A stretch of DNA of 64,000 nucleotides from an uncultured Aquimarina sp. GTDB taxonomy: Bacteria; Bacteroidota; Bacteroidia; Flavobacteriales; Flavobacteriaceae. Made by a program: the position numbers and the translations under genes. The stretch lies in NCBI GenBank assembly GCA_947500545.1, contig CANMSO010000003.1:310001-374000 (forward strand), in the 5' to 3' direction. This document shows positions 46,229 to 54,937 of the stretch, one piece after another; the stretch's first letter is position 1, and each line of letters opens with the position of its first letter. Under the pieces are notes generated by a model that was given only the letters and a program-made list of their open reading frames with translations, was not told where the DNA came from and searched no databases.

Positions 46229-47113
46229 ATGAGCAGAGTTTTAGTCTTTGGTGGATTTGGTTTTTTGGGGTATTACCTGGTAAAAGAACTTTTGCAAAAG
46301 GGATATAAGGTTACGGTAGCAGATATTGCAGAAGACAAAGAATTAAAAGGAAAGGTAGAGTATTTCTATTGTGATATTTCAAATGAAGATGAGGTAATAT
46401 CTGTTTTTGAAAAACACACCTTTGATGTTGTTTATAATTTGGCAGGTTTCGCAAATCTTGACACTGCAATAAAATTTCCAATAAAAACCATCAATCTTAA
46501 TGTGATTGGTAATATGTATATCCTTGAACAATGCGTAAAGCATAAGATCAAAAAATTTGTATATGCAAGTAGCGCCTATGCTATGAGTAACAAGGGTTCT
46601 TTTTATGGGATTAGCAAATTGGCTTCTGAAAAAATTATTGAAGAGTACCACAAAAAATATGATCTGCCATTTGTAATACTTAGGTATGGATCCGTATACT
46701 CTGAAAGAGCATATAACAATAACTACATATACAACCTGGTTAAAGAAGCTGTTCTGCAAAAAAGAATAGATCATAACGGGGATGGTAATGAGATTAGAGA
46801 GTATATACATGCAGCTGATGCGGCAAAATTGTCTGTTGATGTTATTGAATCCAAATCCTTTGAAAACCTTCATGTTGTCCTTACAGGAACCGAAAGAATG
46901 AAGAGAATCGAGTTATTTGAAATGATAAAAGAGATTCTTAATAATGATGTGAATATTAATTGTAATGACTCTGGATATCATAATCACTATAAGTTTACTC
47001 CATATTCATTTGAGCCAAGCGTAAGTAAAAAATTAATAGCTAACCCACATATTGATATGGGACAAGGCTTGCTAGAGTGTATAAGAACTGTTCATAAAGA
47101 TGAAAAAGTATAA
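46229..47113 (+). CDS. NAD-dependent epimerase/dehydratase (extended SDR)
   Basis: This 294-residue protein has the Rossmann motif GGFGFLGYYL, NLAGFANLDTA, YASSAYAMS and the catalytic YGISKLASE. It belongs to the nucleotide-sugar epimerase/dehydratase group. The substrate cannot be read. It follows the aldolase gene after 1 base and overlaps the 6-phosphogluconolactonase-like gene by 14 bases, so it is part of the same cassette. Confidence 0.88.
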   Translation: MSRVLVFGGFGFLGYYLVKELLQKGYKVTVADIAEDKELKGKVEYFYCDISNEDEVISVFEKHTFDVVYNLAGFANLDTAIKFPIKTINLNVIGNMYILEQCVKHKIKKFVYASSAYAMSNKGSFYGISKLASEKIIEEYHKKYDLPFVILRYGSVYSERAYNNNYIYNLVKEAVLQKRIDHNGDGNEIREYIHAADAAKLSVDVIESKSFENLHVVLTGTERMKRIELFEMIKEILNNDVNINCNDSGYHNHYKFTPYSFEPSVSKKLIANPHIDMGQGLLECIRTVHKDEKV

Positions 47114-47795
47114 TCAGGAAATTCATTATTGTCCTTTACCTAGCTTTAATGAAGTAGCGACCAAAGAAATTCACGATACGATATTTCAACTTCTTAAAGA
47201 AAAAGAAACAATAAATATCGCTCTGTCTGGGGGGAGTACGCCAATCCCTATTTTAGAGAAACTAAAAGCAGAATCTCTGCCATGGGAGCAATTATCATTT
47301 TTTCTAGTGGATGAAAGATGTGTGCCTTTGGATAGCGATGAGAGTAATTTTGGAGTCATTAAACGAGTTTTTTTCAATTTTATATCGTCTGTGTCATATC
47401 CCATGTTTGACGACCTTAAAACGCCAGAAAAAGCCGCGAATGAATATGAAAATATAATACGACAAGTAGTTCCTTTGGATAACATGGGAACACCAGTATT
47501 TGATTTAATGATTTTAGGGATGGGAGATGATGGTCACATAGCCTCTTTATTCCCAGAAACATCTGCTTTACAGGAAAATCACAAGATGGTTGTTCATAAT
47601 GAAGTGCCAAAACTGAGTAATACCCGAATTAGTTTTACGTACCCTTTAATCTTGGCGGCAAATCATAGAATAATGTTGATTAAAGGGGAGAATAAAATAA
47701 AAGTACTGAACGAACTACAGAATTCTAAAAGCACAAATTACCCAGTAGACAAAGTATTTTCGGACAGCACGATGAAGTGGATCGTAGGTGAGTAA
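47100..47795 (+). CDS. 6-Phosphogluconolactonase-like protein
   Basis: This 231-residue protein has the fold shared by 6-phosphogluconolactonase and glucosamine-6-phosphate deaminase. ALSGGSTP, FFLVDERCVPLDSDESNFG and GMGDDGHIASLFP are lactonase-type motifs. Inside a polysaccharide cassette, far from other pentose-phosphate genes, it may act on a sugar-acid lactone or sugar phosphate of the local pathway instead of serving central metabolism. It is the last gene of the plus-strand run and faces the HAD gene. Confidence 0.85.
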   Translation: MKKYNQEIHYCPLPSFNEVATKEIHDTIFQLLKEKETINIALSGGSTPIPILEKLKAESLPWEQLSFFLVDERCVPLDSDESNFGVIKRVFFNFISSVSYPMFDDLKTPEKAANEYENIIRQVVPLDNMGTPVFDLMILGMGDDGHIASLFPETSALQENHKMVVHNEVPKLSNTRISFTYPLILAANHRIMLIKGENKIKVLNELQNSKSTNYPVDKVFSDSTMKWIVGE

Positions 47796-47827
47796 GAGTT
47801 TTTATTTCGAAGTGCTTTTAATACCTA

Positions 47828-48412
47828 TTATTTGAAGAACATATAATGTTTTTGGGTAGCGATTTCCAACATTTCTTTATCGCCCTTAGAATCGCCAAAT
47901 GCGACAATATTCTGAAATTTCTCTAATGTATACTTCTCTTTTATCCTCAATACTTTTTGCATCCCATAGCAATTAGTTTCCATTCCGTGATATTTTCCGT
48001 TTTTATAAATTGCTTTTGTACAAATACATGGTAAACCTAAGTCATTAGCAATTGGCAATAACCATATATCAAGTGAAGAAGATACAATCACATAGGCCAT
48101 GTTGTCCAAAACTTTAAGGTTATTGAGGTAATTAAGCGCACTGGGTTTTATATGTTTCTTAAAGTAAATAGCAAATTTTTCAGACGTGCTCTCTAGTTCT
48201 TGTTTAGAATATTTTCCAATAAAAATTTTCAAAAATATATTTTTAGCAGACTGATTATCTATTATTTTTAATAGAAGTAACAAATAAATTGGACCAAATA
48301 GGATAGATTTTAGATAAAATACAGGGTTTGAATTAATAAATTTGGCGTAGGAAATCATAGAATCTTTTGAAGAGATTGTACCATCAAAATCAAAAAGATA
48401 TAATTCTCGCAT
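47828..48412 (-). CDS. HAD-IB family phosphatase
   Basis: This 194-residue protein has HAD motif I FDFDGT (Asp nucleophile and acid), motif II VSSS and motif IV FGDSKGD, with a hydrophobic SILFGPIYLLLLLKI stretch that may contact the membrane. It resembles SerB-like HAD-IB phosphatases, including those fused to or paired with UbiA prenyltransferases. It is the last gene of the seven-gene minus operon and starts 3 bases after the upstream stop. It may remove the 5-phosphate from a polyprenyl-phospho-sugar-phosphate. Confidence 0.85.
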   Translation of the reverse strand: MRELYLFDFDGTISSKDSMISYAKFINSNPVFYLKSILFGPIYLLLLLKIIDNQSAKNIFLKIFIGKYSKQELESTSEKFAIYFKKHIKPSALNYLNNLKVLDNMAYVIVSSSLDIWLLPIANDLGLPCICTKAIYKNGKYHGMETNCYGMQKVLRIKEKYTLEKFQNIVAFGDSKGDKEMLEIATQKHYMFFK

Positions 48413-48415
48413 TTT

Positions 48416-49447
48416 TTATAATAGTTTACTTATTATAGATAAAATTCCTTGTTTTACTGCAGATTTATGATGACTGGTTTTAGCATCAGAATTTAAGATT
48501 TCATTTCTATTCTTGACATACCAGTCATAACTTTCAATGATCATTTCTTTATTAGAAAACTTTGAAGACCAATTCAATTCTTTTTCAGCCTTAGAAACAT
48601 CAAAATACATTGATTTTCCGTACATCATCGCATGATAGGCTCCTAATGGAGAAGCTCCTATTTTACTGGCCAGATTCATTCCTGGGACAATAACCTTACT
48701 GGATAGTGATTTTATTTTTGAGGATGTACCAGCATGTTTAATTAGGTCCTCAAGTAAGTTACGCATTGTTCCAAAGTTCTTTGCTCCAATATTATAGATT
48801 CCTCCGGTCCCGATTTCTGCAGAAAGGATACAGGCTTCTGCAAGATCATCACTATGTACGAATTGATACAAATTATTTCCATGATCAAATACGGGCACAT
48901 TTTTTCCTTGATAAATCCATTCAAACAAAATCTGAAAAATTCCTAGTCTACCGTGACCTAATATGGTACGTGGCCTTATGATAGAGATATCCATACCCTT
49001 GTTTTTATTTTCCAGACATATTTTTTCTCCATTATATTTAGCTTTTCCATAAGCTTCTCCCGGTGAAGGATCTGTTAGTTCTGTTACAGGGTTCTCTTTA
49101 GGTATTCCAAACACAGCTGAAGAGGAAGTGTATACAAATTTTTTGACCCCACTTTTTATAGCAGCATCAACTATGTTTTGTGTACCTTGATAATTAACAG
49201 AGGTAAACAAATCTTTATCTTTTGCAAGAGGAACCTGGGCTACGTTATGATAGACGGCTTTGATATTTTTGCAGGCATTCATTACTGCTTTTAAGTCCCT
49301 AATATCGGTTTGAAAAAAAACCACTTTATCCAAAAGCTCCTTACTAGGAGGGTTAATATCTAAAATTGCACATTTTTCACCTCTTTCAAGTAGTTTTTTT
49401 ACCAACAACTCACCAAAATATCCCGATCCTCCTGATACTAAATTCAA
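48416..49447 (-). CDS. NAD-dependent epimerase/dehydratase (SDR), operon gene 6
   Basis: This 343-residue extended SDR has GGSGYFG (NAD binding), YTSSSAVFG and YGKAKYNGE (Tyr-x3-Lys), followed by RPRTILGHGR. It resembles 3-beta-HSD-like or sugar epimerases. In the proposed scheme, this or the other SDR of the operon would reduce a 2-keto sugar on the lipid carrier. The substrate is not shown by the sequence. Confidence 0.85.
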   Translation of the reverse strand: MNLVSGGSGYFGELLVKKLLERGEKCAILDINPPSKELLDKVVFFQTDIRDLKAVMNACKNIKAVYHNVAQVPLAKDKDLFTSVNYQGTQNIVDAAIKSGVKKFVYTSSSAVFGIPKENPVTELTDPSPGEAYGKAKYNGEKICLENKNKGMDISIIRPRTILGHGRLGIFQILFEWIYQGKNVPVFDHGNNLYQFVHSDDLAEACILSAEIGTGGIYNIGAKNFGTMRNLLEDLIKHAGTSSKIKSLSSKVIVPGMNLASKIGASPLGAYHAMMYGKSMYFDVSKAEKELNWSSKFSNKEMIIESYDWYVKNRNEILNSDAKTSHHKSAVKQGILSIISKLL

Positions 49448-49485
49448 ATTCGTATTTTTTATAAGATAATTAAATAGATGTACAA

Positions 49486-51180
49486 TTACATTCTAATATA
49501 AACGACATATCGTTTTTTGACTTCAAAATCCTTCTTATAATGACTATTAATATAATTCCATAAGCCTTCATTTTCTCTAGTAGAATTTTTAATATTTAGA
49601 ATTTCCCCAGGAAAATCCATAGAAACTATAAATTTCGGATTAATTTTTTGTAGTTGAGTCACTACCTGGTTTTTATTTTCTTCTGAAAGTGAAAACCTAA
49701 CGAATTGAGTCTGATACATGTTGTGATTTTGATTCAATAAGTATTCAAAAGTTCCTCCATATGGTATGGTTACAACTTTATCAGTTTCGGTTTGATTCTT
49801 TTCTAGGTATCCAAGTACTTTTTTAACGGGAGACATATACGATTCAGCGGCCTTAAATTCTCCCATTTTTGTTTCAAGAAAAACTGTTTTTGTGGTGTTT
49901 TTGTTAAAAAACAGAAAGCAAGAAACACCAAACACCAATAGCGTTAATAAAGGTTTGAGTAAATTCAATTTAGTAATGTCGCTTTTCTTTATATCTAACC
50001 ATGAAATCAATAATCTTGCGATAAGTATTGTAATTAAAAGTGAAAAAGGATAGAAGAATGAAAAATGTCCACCCAACAGAATGACTCTTAAGTTTAGTAG
50101 TAGGACTCCAAAACCAACAATAAAGTAGAATAAATAACTCTTTTTGTCGATTTTTTTCTTTTTAAAAATGAAAGGAGATATTGATAATAAAAGAATGAAT
50201 AGAATAGGGCTATGCCTTGTAGAATCAACAATTACTTTTAGAATTCTAAAATGTGATAAATGTTCGTAATTAGGATAATTTACCAGAACCACTTGTAAAA
50301 TTAAGACTGAAGCCATCAGAAAAAATAAATACTTTAATTTTTTGTTTTGGTATAGAAAGCAAATAGCCCCAAAGACAAGTATAGCTACAAAAGAGAGAAA
50401 TATATATATATCGTAATAAAAGAAAACCTTTTTTTTCATCTCTTCTACCTGCCCACCGGCAAATCCATAAGCAGTAATGCCATCAATTATTTCCTGAATG
50501 CTTGAGGTGAATAGTGCTGGTGCAAAAAACAATAATGTAAAACTAACTGAAGATAAGATCAGCAATAAAGAAAACCGGATTCTTAAAGTGTTCAGGTGAG
50601 TGCCTATGTATGCTAAAGTCATTATTACTGTTGCAAAACCCCATTCTGGTTTGGAACTTAAGGAAACAGCAATACCGGCTGCCAAAAGAAGAATATACTT
50701 TTGCTTTACTTGTTCGCCATTAACCAGACGTTGAATTGAAAAAACAGATAGTATTGATCCTGCCAATGCGGTTAATATAGCAGGTGTATATAATTGAATA
50801 GAGAAAAGCCTGAAATGATTAGAAAAATTGGTTAGTAAAAAGACGAGGGTAACTAATAATATACTATTGGTCTTACTTTTAATTTCTGTGTTAACAATAG
50901 AATAAGTAAGATAAAAAATAAAAATACCAAGAAGTACATTTAGTATTTTTATAGAGATTAATGTATTACCAAAAATACTTGCCCATATCCCATAAAAATA
51001 GATGCTAAAAGGAGGGTATTGCCATGTAAAATCACTGTATGGATATAAATGATTTCCGATTTTTTCTATTTCAAATAGCCAACGTGTTAGATCTGTTATA
51101 AAATGAACCGGTTGTATTTCTGCAATAAAAATTAGCGTTATAATGCATGAAACAAAATAGTATACAGGTTTATTTTTCAT
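49486..51180 (-). CDS. GT-C fold polytopic glycosyltransferase
   Basis: This 564-residue protein has about eleven transmembrane helices and a C-terminal periplasmic part of about 130 residues. The first loop carries TDLTRW and PYSDFTWQYPPF, the acidic and aromatic pattern of GT39/GT83-like enzymes that use polyprenyl-phosphate sugars on the periplasmic side. In this operon it is the likely user of the lipid-linked sugar. It overlaps the next upstream gene by 4 bases. Confidence 0.85.
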   Translation of the reverse strand: MKNKPVYYFVSCIITLIFIAEIQPVHFITDLTRWLFEIEKIGNHLYPYSDFTWQYPPFSIYFYGIWASIFGNTLISIKILNVLLGIFIFYLTYSIVNTEIKSKTNSILLVTLVFLLTNFSNHFRLFSIQLYTPAILTALAGSILSVFSIQRLVNGEQVKQKYILLLAAGIAVSLSSKPEWGFATVIMTLAYIGTHLNTLRIRFSLLLILSSVSFTLLFFAPALFTSSIQEIIDGITAYGFAGGQVEEMKKKVFFYYDIYIFLSFVAILVFGAICFLYQNKKLKYLFFLMASVLILQVVLVNYPNYEHLSHFRILKVIVDSTRHSPILFILLLSISPFIFKKKKIDKKSYLFYFIVGFGVLLLNLRVILLGGHFSFFYPFSLLITILIARLLISWLDIKKSDITKLNLLKPLLTLLVFGVSCFLFFNKNTTKTVFLETKMGEFKAAESYMSPVKKVLGYLEKNQTETDKVVTIPYGGTFEYLLNQNHNMYQTQFVRFSLSEENKNQVVTQLQKINPKFIVSMDFPGEILNIKNSTRENEGLWNYINSHYKKDFEVKKRYVVYIRM

Positions 51181-52229
51181 TTGATTTGGTTTTGGTGTTT
51201 TTGCAAGATCATTTTAGTACCTGTATAAAGATCAATTTTTGGGGAATATTCTAATTCGTTTTCTGCTTTTTGTATAGAGCAGGCAATGTTTTTATTCAGC
51301 TCGGACATTACATGAATCTTTTGATTATAGATTCCAATTTTCTGAAAAATAAAATCAGACAACTGTGCAATTTGACCGGTAAAATGTGGCAGTCTTATTT
51401 TTTGCTTTTTAGTTCTTATTCCCAGATCTTCAATAACGGTTTTAACAGTATTAATAATCTCATTCATTGAGTAAGGTGTTTTATCGGCGATCCAATATAT
51501 TTTTCCTTTAGATATTGGATTTACAGCAGATAAAATTATCCCTTGAACGAGATTTTTGACATTTACCATAGATCTTAGATTTTCTCCGTTTCCAATAAAA
51601 GGAAATTTTCCGTCTCTTACCATTTTATAAAATGTCATCTGCCTTTCGGGCATATTTTCTCCATAAAACCAAGGCGGTCTAATGATGGTTATGTCTATGT
51701 TTTCTTCTATTTTAGAAAGTAAATACTTTTCCATTAGCATTTTTGATTTCCCGTATCCCATATATGGATTGTAAGGAGATTTCTCATCAAAAAGATCTTT
51801 TAGCTCATTAGAGCTGTTACAACCAATAGGGGAGTTGCTGGATATCACAATAATTTTTTTTATACCTTTTGCTATAGCAGTCTCAACTATGTTTTTGGTT
51901 CCTTGTACATTGATATTAAAAAAGTCACTCATTTTTTTAGGATGAATGATACCCGCTGTATGTATCAAAAGATCATCATTTGATGCAGTTTCCATAAAGG
52001 TAACGCAACTGCTTTTGTCTGTTAGATTTCCTTCAAATCTAATGTGAGAATCAGTATTGACAGAGATTTCTTTATGTGCGTTTTTAAGTACAAATGAATG
52101 TAATTTGTAACCACCGGCAGAGAACTGAGGTAAAACATCACTATCTCCTTTTAATAAGGTTTGCACAAGATTTTTTCCTAGCCATCCATCTGCTCCTGTG
52201 ATAAATACATTCTTAAATTCTAGTTTCAT
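51177..52229 (-). CDS. NAD-dependent epimerase/dehydratase (SDR), operon gene 4
   Basis: This 350-residue extended SDR has FITGADGWLGKNL, LLIHTAGIIHP, ISSNSPIG and YGKSKMLME. It differs clearly from the other SDR of the operon. It overlaps the GMC gene and the GT-C gene by 4 bases each, so all three are translationally coupled. It may be the reductase partner of the flavin oxidoreductase in a two-step epimerisation, as DprE2 is for DprE1 in mycobacteria. Confidence 0.85.
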   Translation of the reverse strand: MKLEFKNVFITGADGWLGKNLVQTLLKGDSDVLPQFSAGGYKLHSFVLKNAHKEISVNTDSHIRFEGNLTDKSSCVTFMETASNDDLLIHTAGIIHPKKMSDFFNINVQGTKNIVETAIAKGIKKIIVISSNSPIGCNSSNELKDLFDEKSPYNPYMGYGKSKMLMEKYLLSKIEENIDITIIRPPWFYGENMPERQMTFYKMVRDGKFPFIGNGENLRSMVNVKNLVQGIILSAVNPISKGKIYWIADKTPYSMNEIINTVKTVIEDLGIRTKKQKIRLPHFTGQIAQLSDFIFQKIGIYNQKIHVMSELNKNIACSIQKAENELEYSPKIDLYTGTKMILQKHQNQIK

Positions 52230-53632
52230 TTATGATCAGCAATAAATTTATTAATTACATAGGTTGTCATCATCATAATAGTTCCCTGTGGGTTTACAGA
52301 AGGGGCATCGCATAAAACAGACCCATCACAAGCAAAAATTCGATTACTTTTCCATAATTTTCCGTTGGGATCAACAGCACTATTCTTTTTGATTCCACCC
52401 ATTTTTAAGGACGAAAAAAGATGTATAGTCATCAAATTTAGTAGACTTTTATCTAACGAGTCTATTTTTTCTAAATCTTTTAAATTTTCTATCACAATAT
52501 TTTTTTTGACCGATGGGAATAGTTTTTTTGCACCAGCTTCAAATAAAAGTGTTGCTAGTTTTTTATAACCCTCCTGGATATTTTGATAATCTTTGGGCGT
52601 AAGTTTATAGCGAATAAATGGCGAAGAAAAAAAAGGAATCTTGGATATAGTACCCATACCCTCTGGCATGATCATCATGTAGTAGATAGCCATTTTTTCC
52701 CATTGGCTAAGATACTTCATGTTATTAGTATCGTTTAAAATTAAAGAGATATAAGAAGGAGTACTTATAGAACAGCCAAAACTTATTTCTGGAGAAAACT
52801 CTTTTACCTGATAGGTAGATACTTCGGCGTTTTCATTATTAATTTTTTCATCAAAAAGGGCTGAAAACTTGAATGAAGGGTGCATTTTTAAGCTTTTACC
52901 TACATTATGTTTATAACCACTCTTCAAAAGTAAAAAGGGAGAATGAATTGCCCCAGCGCATAAGAAAATATAATCTGCTTTTATGTCATAAACTCGCTGT
53001 TCTTTTTCAATACATTCAAGTATAACCCCATCAACGGTCTCTTTTTTAATTTTTTTAACTTCTGTTTCGGTCAACAAAGTGCCTCCTGCATCTAGGAATC
53101 TAGGGATATAAGTTTCGGTCATGGATTGTTTAACTCCCTTAGAACTATCCTCATTGTACTTATACCACCTGGGAATCTCGGCGCAATTCCAGTTTAGTTT
53201 TTTTGCGCCGTCCTTTAATTTTAGAGAAGTTTTAGAAGGTTCTCCAGGCAGTAAACTAATAGAGATTTCTTTTTCTATATTTTGATAATATTCTTCAATA
53301 AGCTTTTGATCAAAAGATAGGGCATTTTCTTTTTCCCATTGGGTTAAAATACTTTCTGGCAACCTATGATAAAGACCGCTATTGACTTCACTTCCTCCAC
53401 CTACGCATGCTCCTTCTACATAATTGATTTTGGTTTTTCCAAAGGCAAGAGTAATCCCTCCATTAGCGTATTTTTTGTTCATTTCTTCAGAAGAAAAAGA
53501 AGCAACATCAGATAATCGCAAATACTTACCTTTTTCTATTAAGGTAACATCAAATCCTGCTTCGGCCAGTAATGTGGCAGAAAGACTTCCTCCTGGTCCA
53601 GAACCTATAACAATAATTTCAGTTTTTTTCAT
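52226..53632 (-). CDS. GMC-family FAD-dependent oxidoreductase
   Basis: This 468-residue flavoprotein has the N-terminal ADP-binding IGSGPGGS and LIEKG, the GMC signature CVGGGSEVNSG, FLCAGAIHSP, and the C-terminal HLFSSLKMGG, ACDGSVLCDAPSVNPQGT with the catalytic His/Asn region. GMC enzymes oxidise alcohol or sugar hydroxyls. It has no signal peptide. It overlaps the small helical protein upstream by 14 bases. In this operon it may oxidise the 2-hydroxyl of a lipid-linked sugar. Confidence 0.9.
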   Translation of the reverse strand: MKKTEIIVIGSGPGGSLSATLLAEAGFDVTLIEKGKYLRLSDVASFSSEEMNKKYANGGITLAFGKTKINYVEGACVGGGSEVNSGLYHRLPESILTQWEKENALSFDQKLIEEYYQNIEKEISISLLPGEPSKTSLKLKDGAKKLNWNCAEIPRWYKYNEDSSKGVKQSMTETYIPRFLDAGGTLLTETEVKKIKKETVDGVILECIEKEQRVYDIKADYIFLCAGAIHSPFLLLKSGYKHNVGKSLKMHPSFKFSALFDEKINNENAEVSTYQVKEFSPEISFGCSISTPSYISLILNDTNNMKYLSQWEKMAIYYMMIMPEGMGTISKIPFFSSPFIRYKLTPKDYQNIQEGYKKLATLLFEAGAKKLFPSVKKNIVIENLKDLEKIDSLDKSLLNLMTIHLFSSLKMGGIKKNSAVDPNGKLWKSNRIFACDGSVLCDAPSVNPQGTIMMMTTYVINKFIADHK

Positions 53633-53951
53633 TGTCAGGATAAGTTTCTAAGGATCGTAATAAAATCAAAGAGCTATAAAACTTGAGTAAATCACCTAGT
53701 AAAAAGATGTTGTTGGATTGTATTTTTTTTAAAATCCTTTTCCTTTTTTCAAGATTAATTTTTTGGAAAGGTTTAAAGAAACGCAGTACAGCTATGAGTT
53801 GAGCAAATATAGTAGCAATTACAATTCCTGTTCTCAAATAATCAGGCATTATCTTTAGTTGTAAGAAAACAAAGTCTAGAACTTCTTCACCTTTATTACT
53901 TTCTGTAGTAAGTGCTTCACAAAGACCATTTATAAAAGCTTTATTTATCAT
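53619..53951 (-). CDS. Small helical partner protein of the GMC oxidoreductase
   Basis: This is 110 residues from the ATG at 53951; the frame reaches 53990, but the internal ATG overlaps the UbiA stop as ATGA and has GGAG just upstream, so it is preferred. A hydrophobic helix lies at about residues 37-53. The C-terminal part (FFKPFQKINLEKRKRIL, then LKFYSSLILLRSLE) resembles the small helical region that precedes the FAD domain in long-chain alcohol oxidases, or gluconate dehydrogenase subunit 3. It is probably a split-off subunit of the GMC enzyme. Confidence 0.65.
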   Translation of the reverse strand: MINKAFINGLCEALTTESNKGEEVLDFVFLQLKIMPDYLRTGIVIATIFAQLIAVLRFFKPFQKINLEKRKRILKKIQSNNIFLLGDLLKFYSSLILLRSLETYPDNEKN

Positions 53952-54811
53952 TTGCTCCAAAGGATTAAAAAAACAATAAACAGGATCCATGTAATAAGAC
54001 TAATTAGAATTCTTTTATCCTTATATAAGATATCGGTAGGTTCTTCAATATGTTCTTCAGAAAAGTTTATTTGTAAATACCGGAGTATCCCAAAAATAAC
54101 TGGAAATAAACTATAAATGAGGTATTGTCTGTTTCCAGGAAAATTTTCATTAAAAAACGTATACATACTATAGACAATAATAGAAACACAAGAAAAAATT
54201 ACTTGCATTGCATTTATTGAGGTGATATTATATCCTGCTAGTGCTTTTCTTTTATTAGAGATATCTGTTTTGATTAGAAGTTCTCCTCTTCTTTTTCCCA
54301 GAGCCAATAACATAGAAAGAGAAAAAGTCAGAATTATTATCCAAGGAGATGCGATCAATCCAAGAATCACAACACCAGTAATTACTCTTAAAACAAAACC
54401 CGAGGAAATAAACATGATATCAAGTATAGAGATGCGTTTTCCCCAAAAAGTATAAACTAGATTTAAGGCTATATATGAGTACGTAATCACCATACTATCC
54501 CGTGATAGCATGTAAAAGGGATAACTTAACAAGAATATCAAAACAGAAAGAACAATGAAAAAGTGTGTTTTTGAGACACTCCCTTTGGCCAAGGGTCTAT
54601 TTTTTTTGACAGGATGGAGTTTATCTTTCTCAAGATCTATGTAATCATTAATTAAATAGATAAAACTAGCGGCAAAGCAGAAAAACAAAAAAGCCTTCAG
54701 AGTAATGTATAAATTACTCAGGGCCATAAATTCACCTGTAACTAAGAGAGGAATAAATATAAAGAGATTTTTTACCCAATGCCTAATTCTTAGCAATTCT
54801 CCATATTTCAT
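53948..54811 (-). CDS. UbiA-family prenyltransferase, DPPR-synthase-like
   Basis: From the ATG at 54811 this is 288 residues with about eight transmembrane helices. The frame reaches 55159, but that extension overlaps the divergent HAD gene and lacks family similarity. RHWVKNLFIF at the N-terminus, NDYIDLEKDKLHP (metal/diphosphate-binding Asn55, Asp56, Asp59, Asp63) and KKNRPLAKG resemble decaprenyl-phosphate phosphoribosyltransferase (mycobacterial Rv3806c) more than quinone-pathway UbiA. It is predicted to move a phosphoribosyl group to polyprenyl phosphate. It is the first gene of the seven-gene operon. Confidence 0.85.
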   Translation of the reverse strand: MKYGELLRIRHWVKNLFIFIPLLVTGEFMALSNLYITLKAFLFFCFAASFIYLINDYIDLEKDKLHPVKKNRPLAKGSVSKTHFFIVLSVLIFLLSYPFYMLSRDSMVITYSYIALNLVYTFWGKRISILDIMFISSGFVLRVITGVVILGLIASPWIIILTFSLSMLLALGKRRGELLIKTDISNKRKALAGYNITSINAMQVIFSCVSIIVYSMYTFFNENFPGNRQYLIYSLFPVIFGILRYLQINFSEEHIEEPTDILYKDKRILISLITWILFIVFLILWSK

Positions 54812-54828
54812 TTCCGCAAAATTTGTAA

Positions 54829-54836
54829 CAAATATA
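54829..54836 (-). promoter_or_regulatory. Candidate -7 box for the seven-gene minus operon
   Basis: On the minus strand TATATTTG fits TAnnTTTG and ends 17 bases before the UbiA ATG. A convincing -33 TTG was not found at the usual distance. Confidence 0.45.
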
Positions 54837-54908
54837 ATATATATTATGATTTTTTTTGGTTTTTGAATTAATATCATGACAAAGCATAACGATGTTAAAT
54901 AGATATAA

Positions 54909-54916
54909 TATCTTTG
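54909..54916 (+). promoter_or_regulatory. Candidate -7 box for the HAD/dehydrogenase/flippase run
   Basis: TATCTTTG fits TAnnTTTG and ends 21 bases before the ATG at 54938. With the minus-strand box at 54829-54836 it forms a divergent promoter pair within 90 bases. Confidence 0.45.
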
Positions 54917-54937
54917 CGGGAAATTTATGAGATCAGA

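Noticed and set aside
46379..46873. 164-codon reverse frame opposite the SDR gene
   Set aside because: The plus-strand SDR with clear Rossmann and Tyr-x3-Lys motifs explains this stretch.
47100..47795. Glucosamine-6-phosphate deaminase (NagB) as identity
   Set aside because: The FFLVDERCVPLDSDESNFG and GMGDDGHIASLFP motifs fit lactonases better than NagB.
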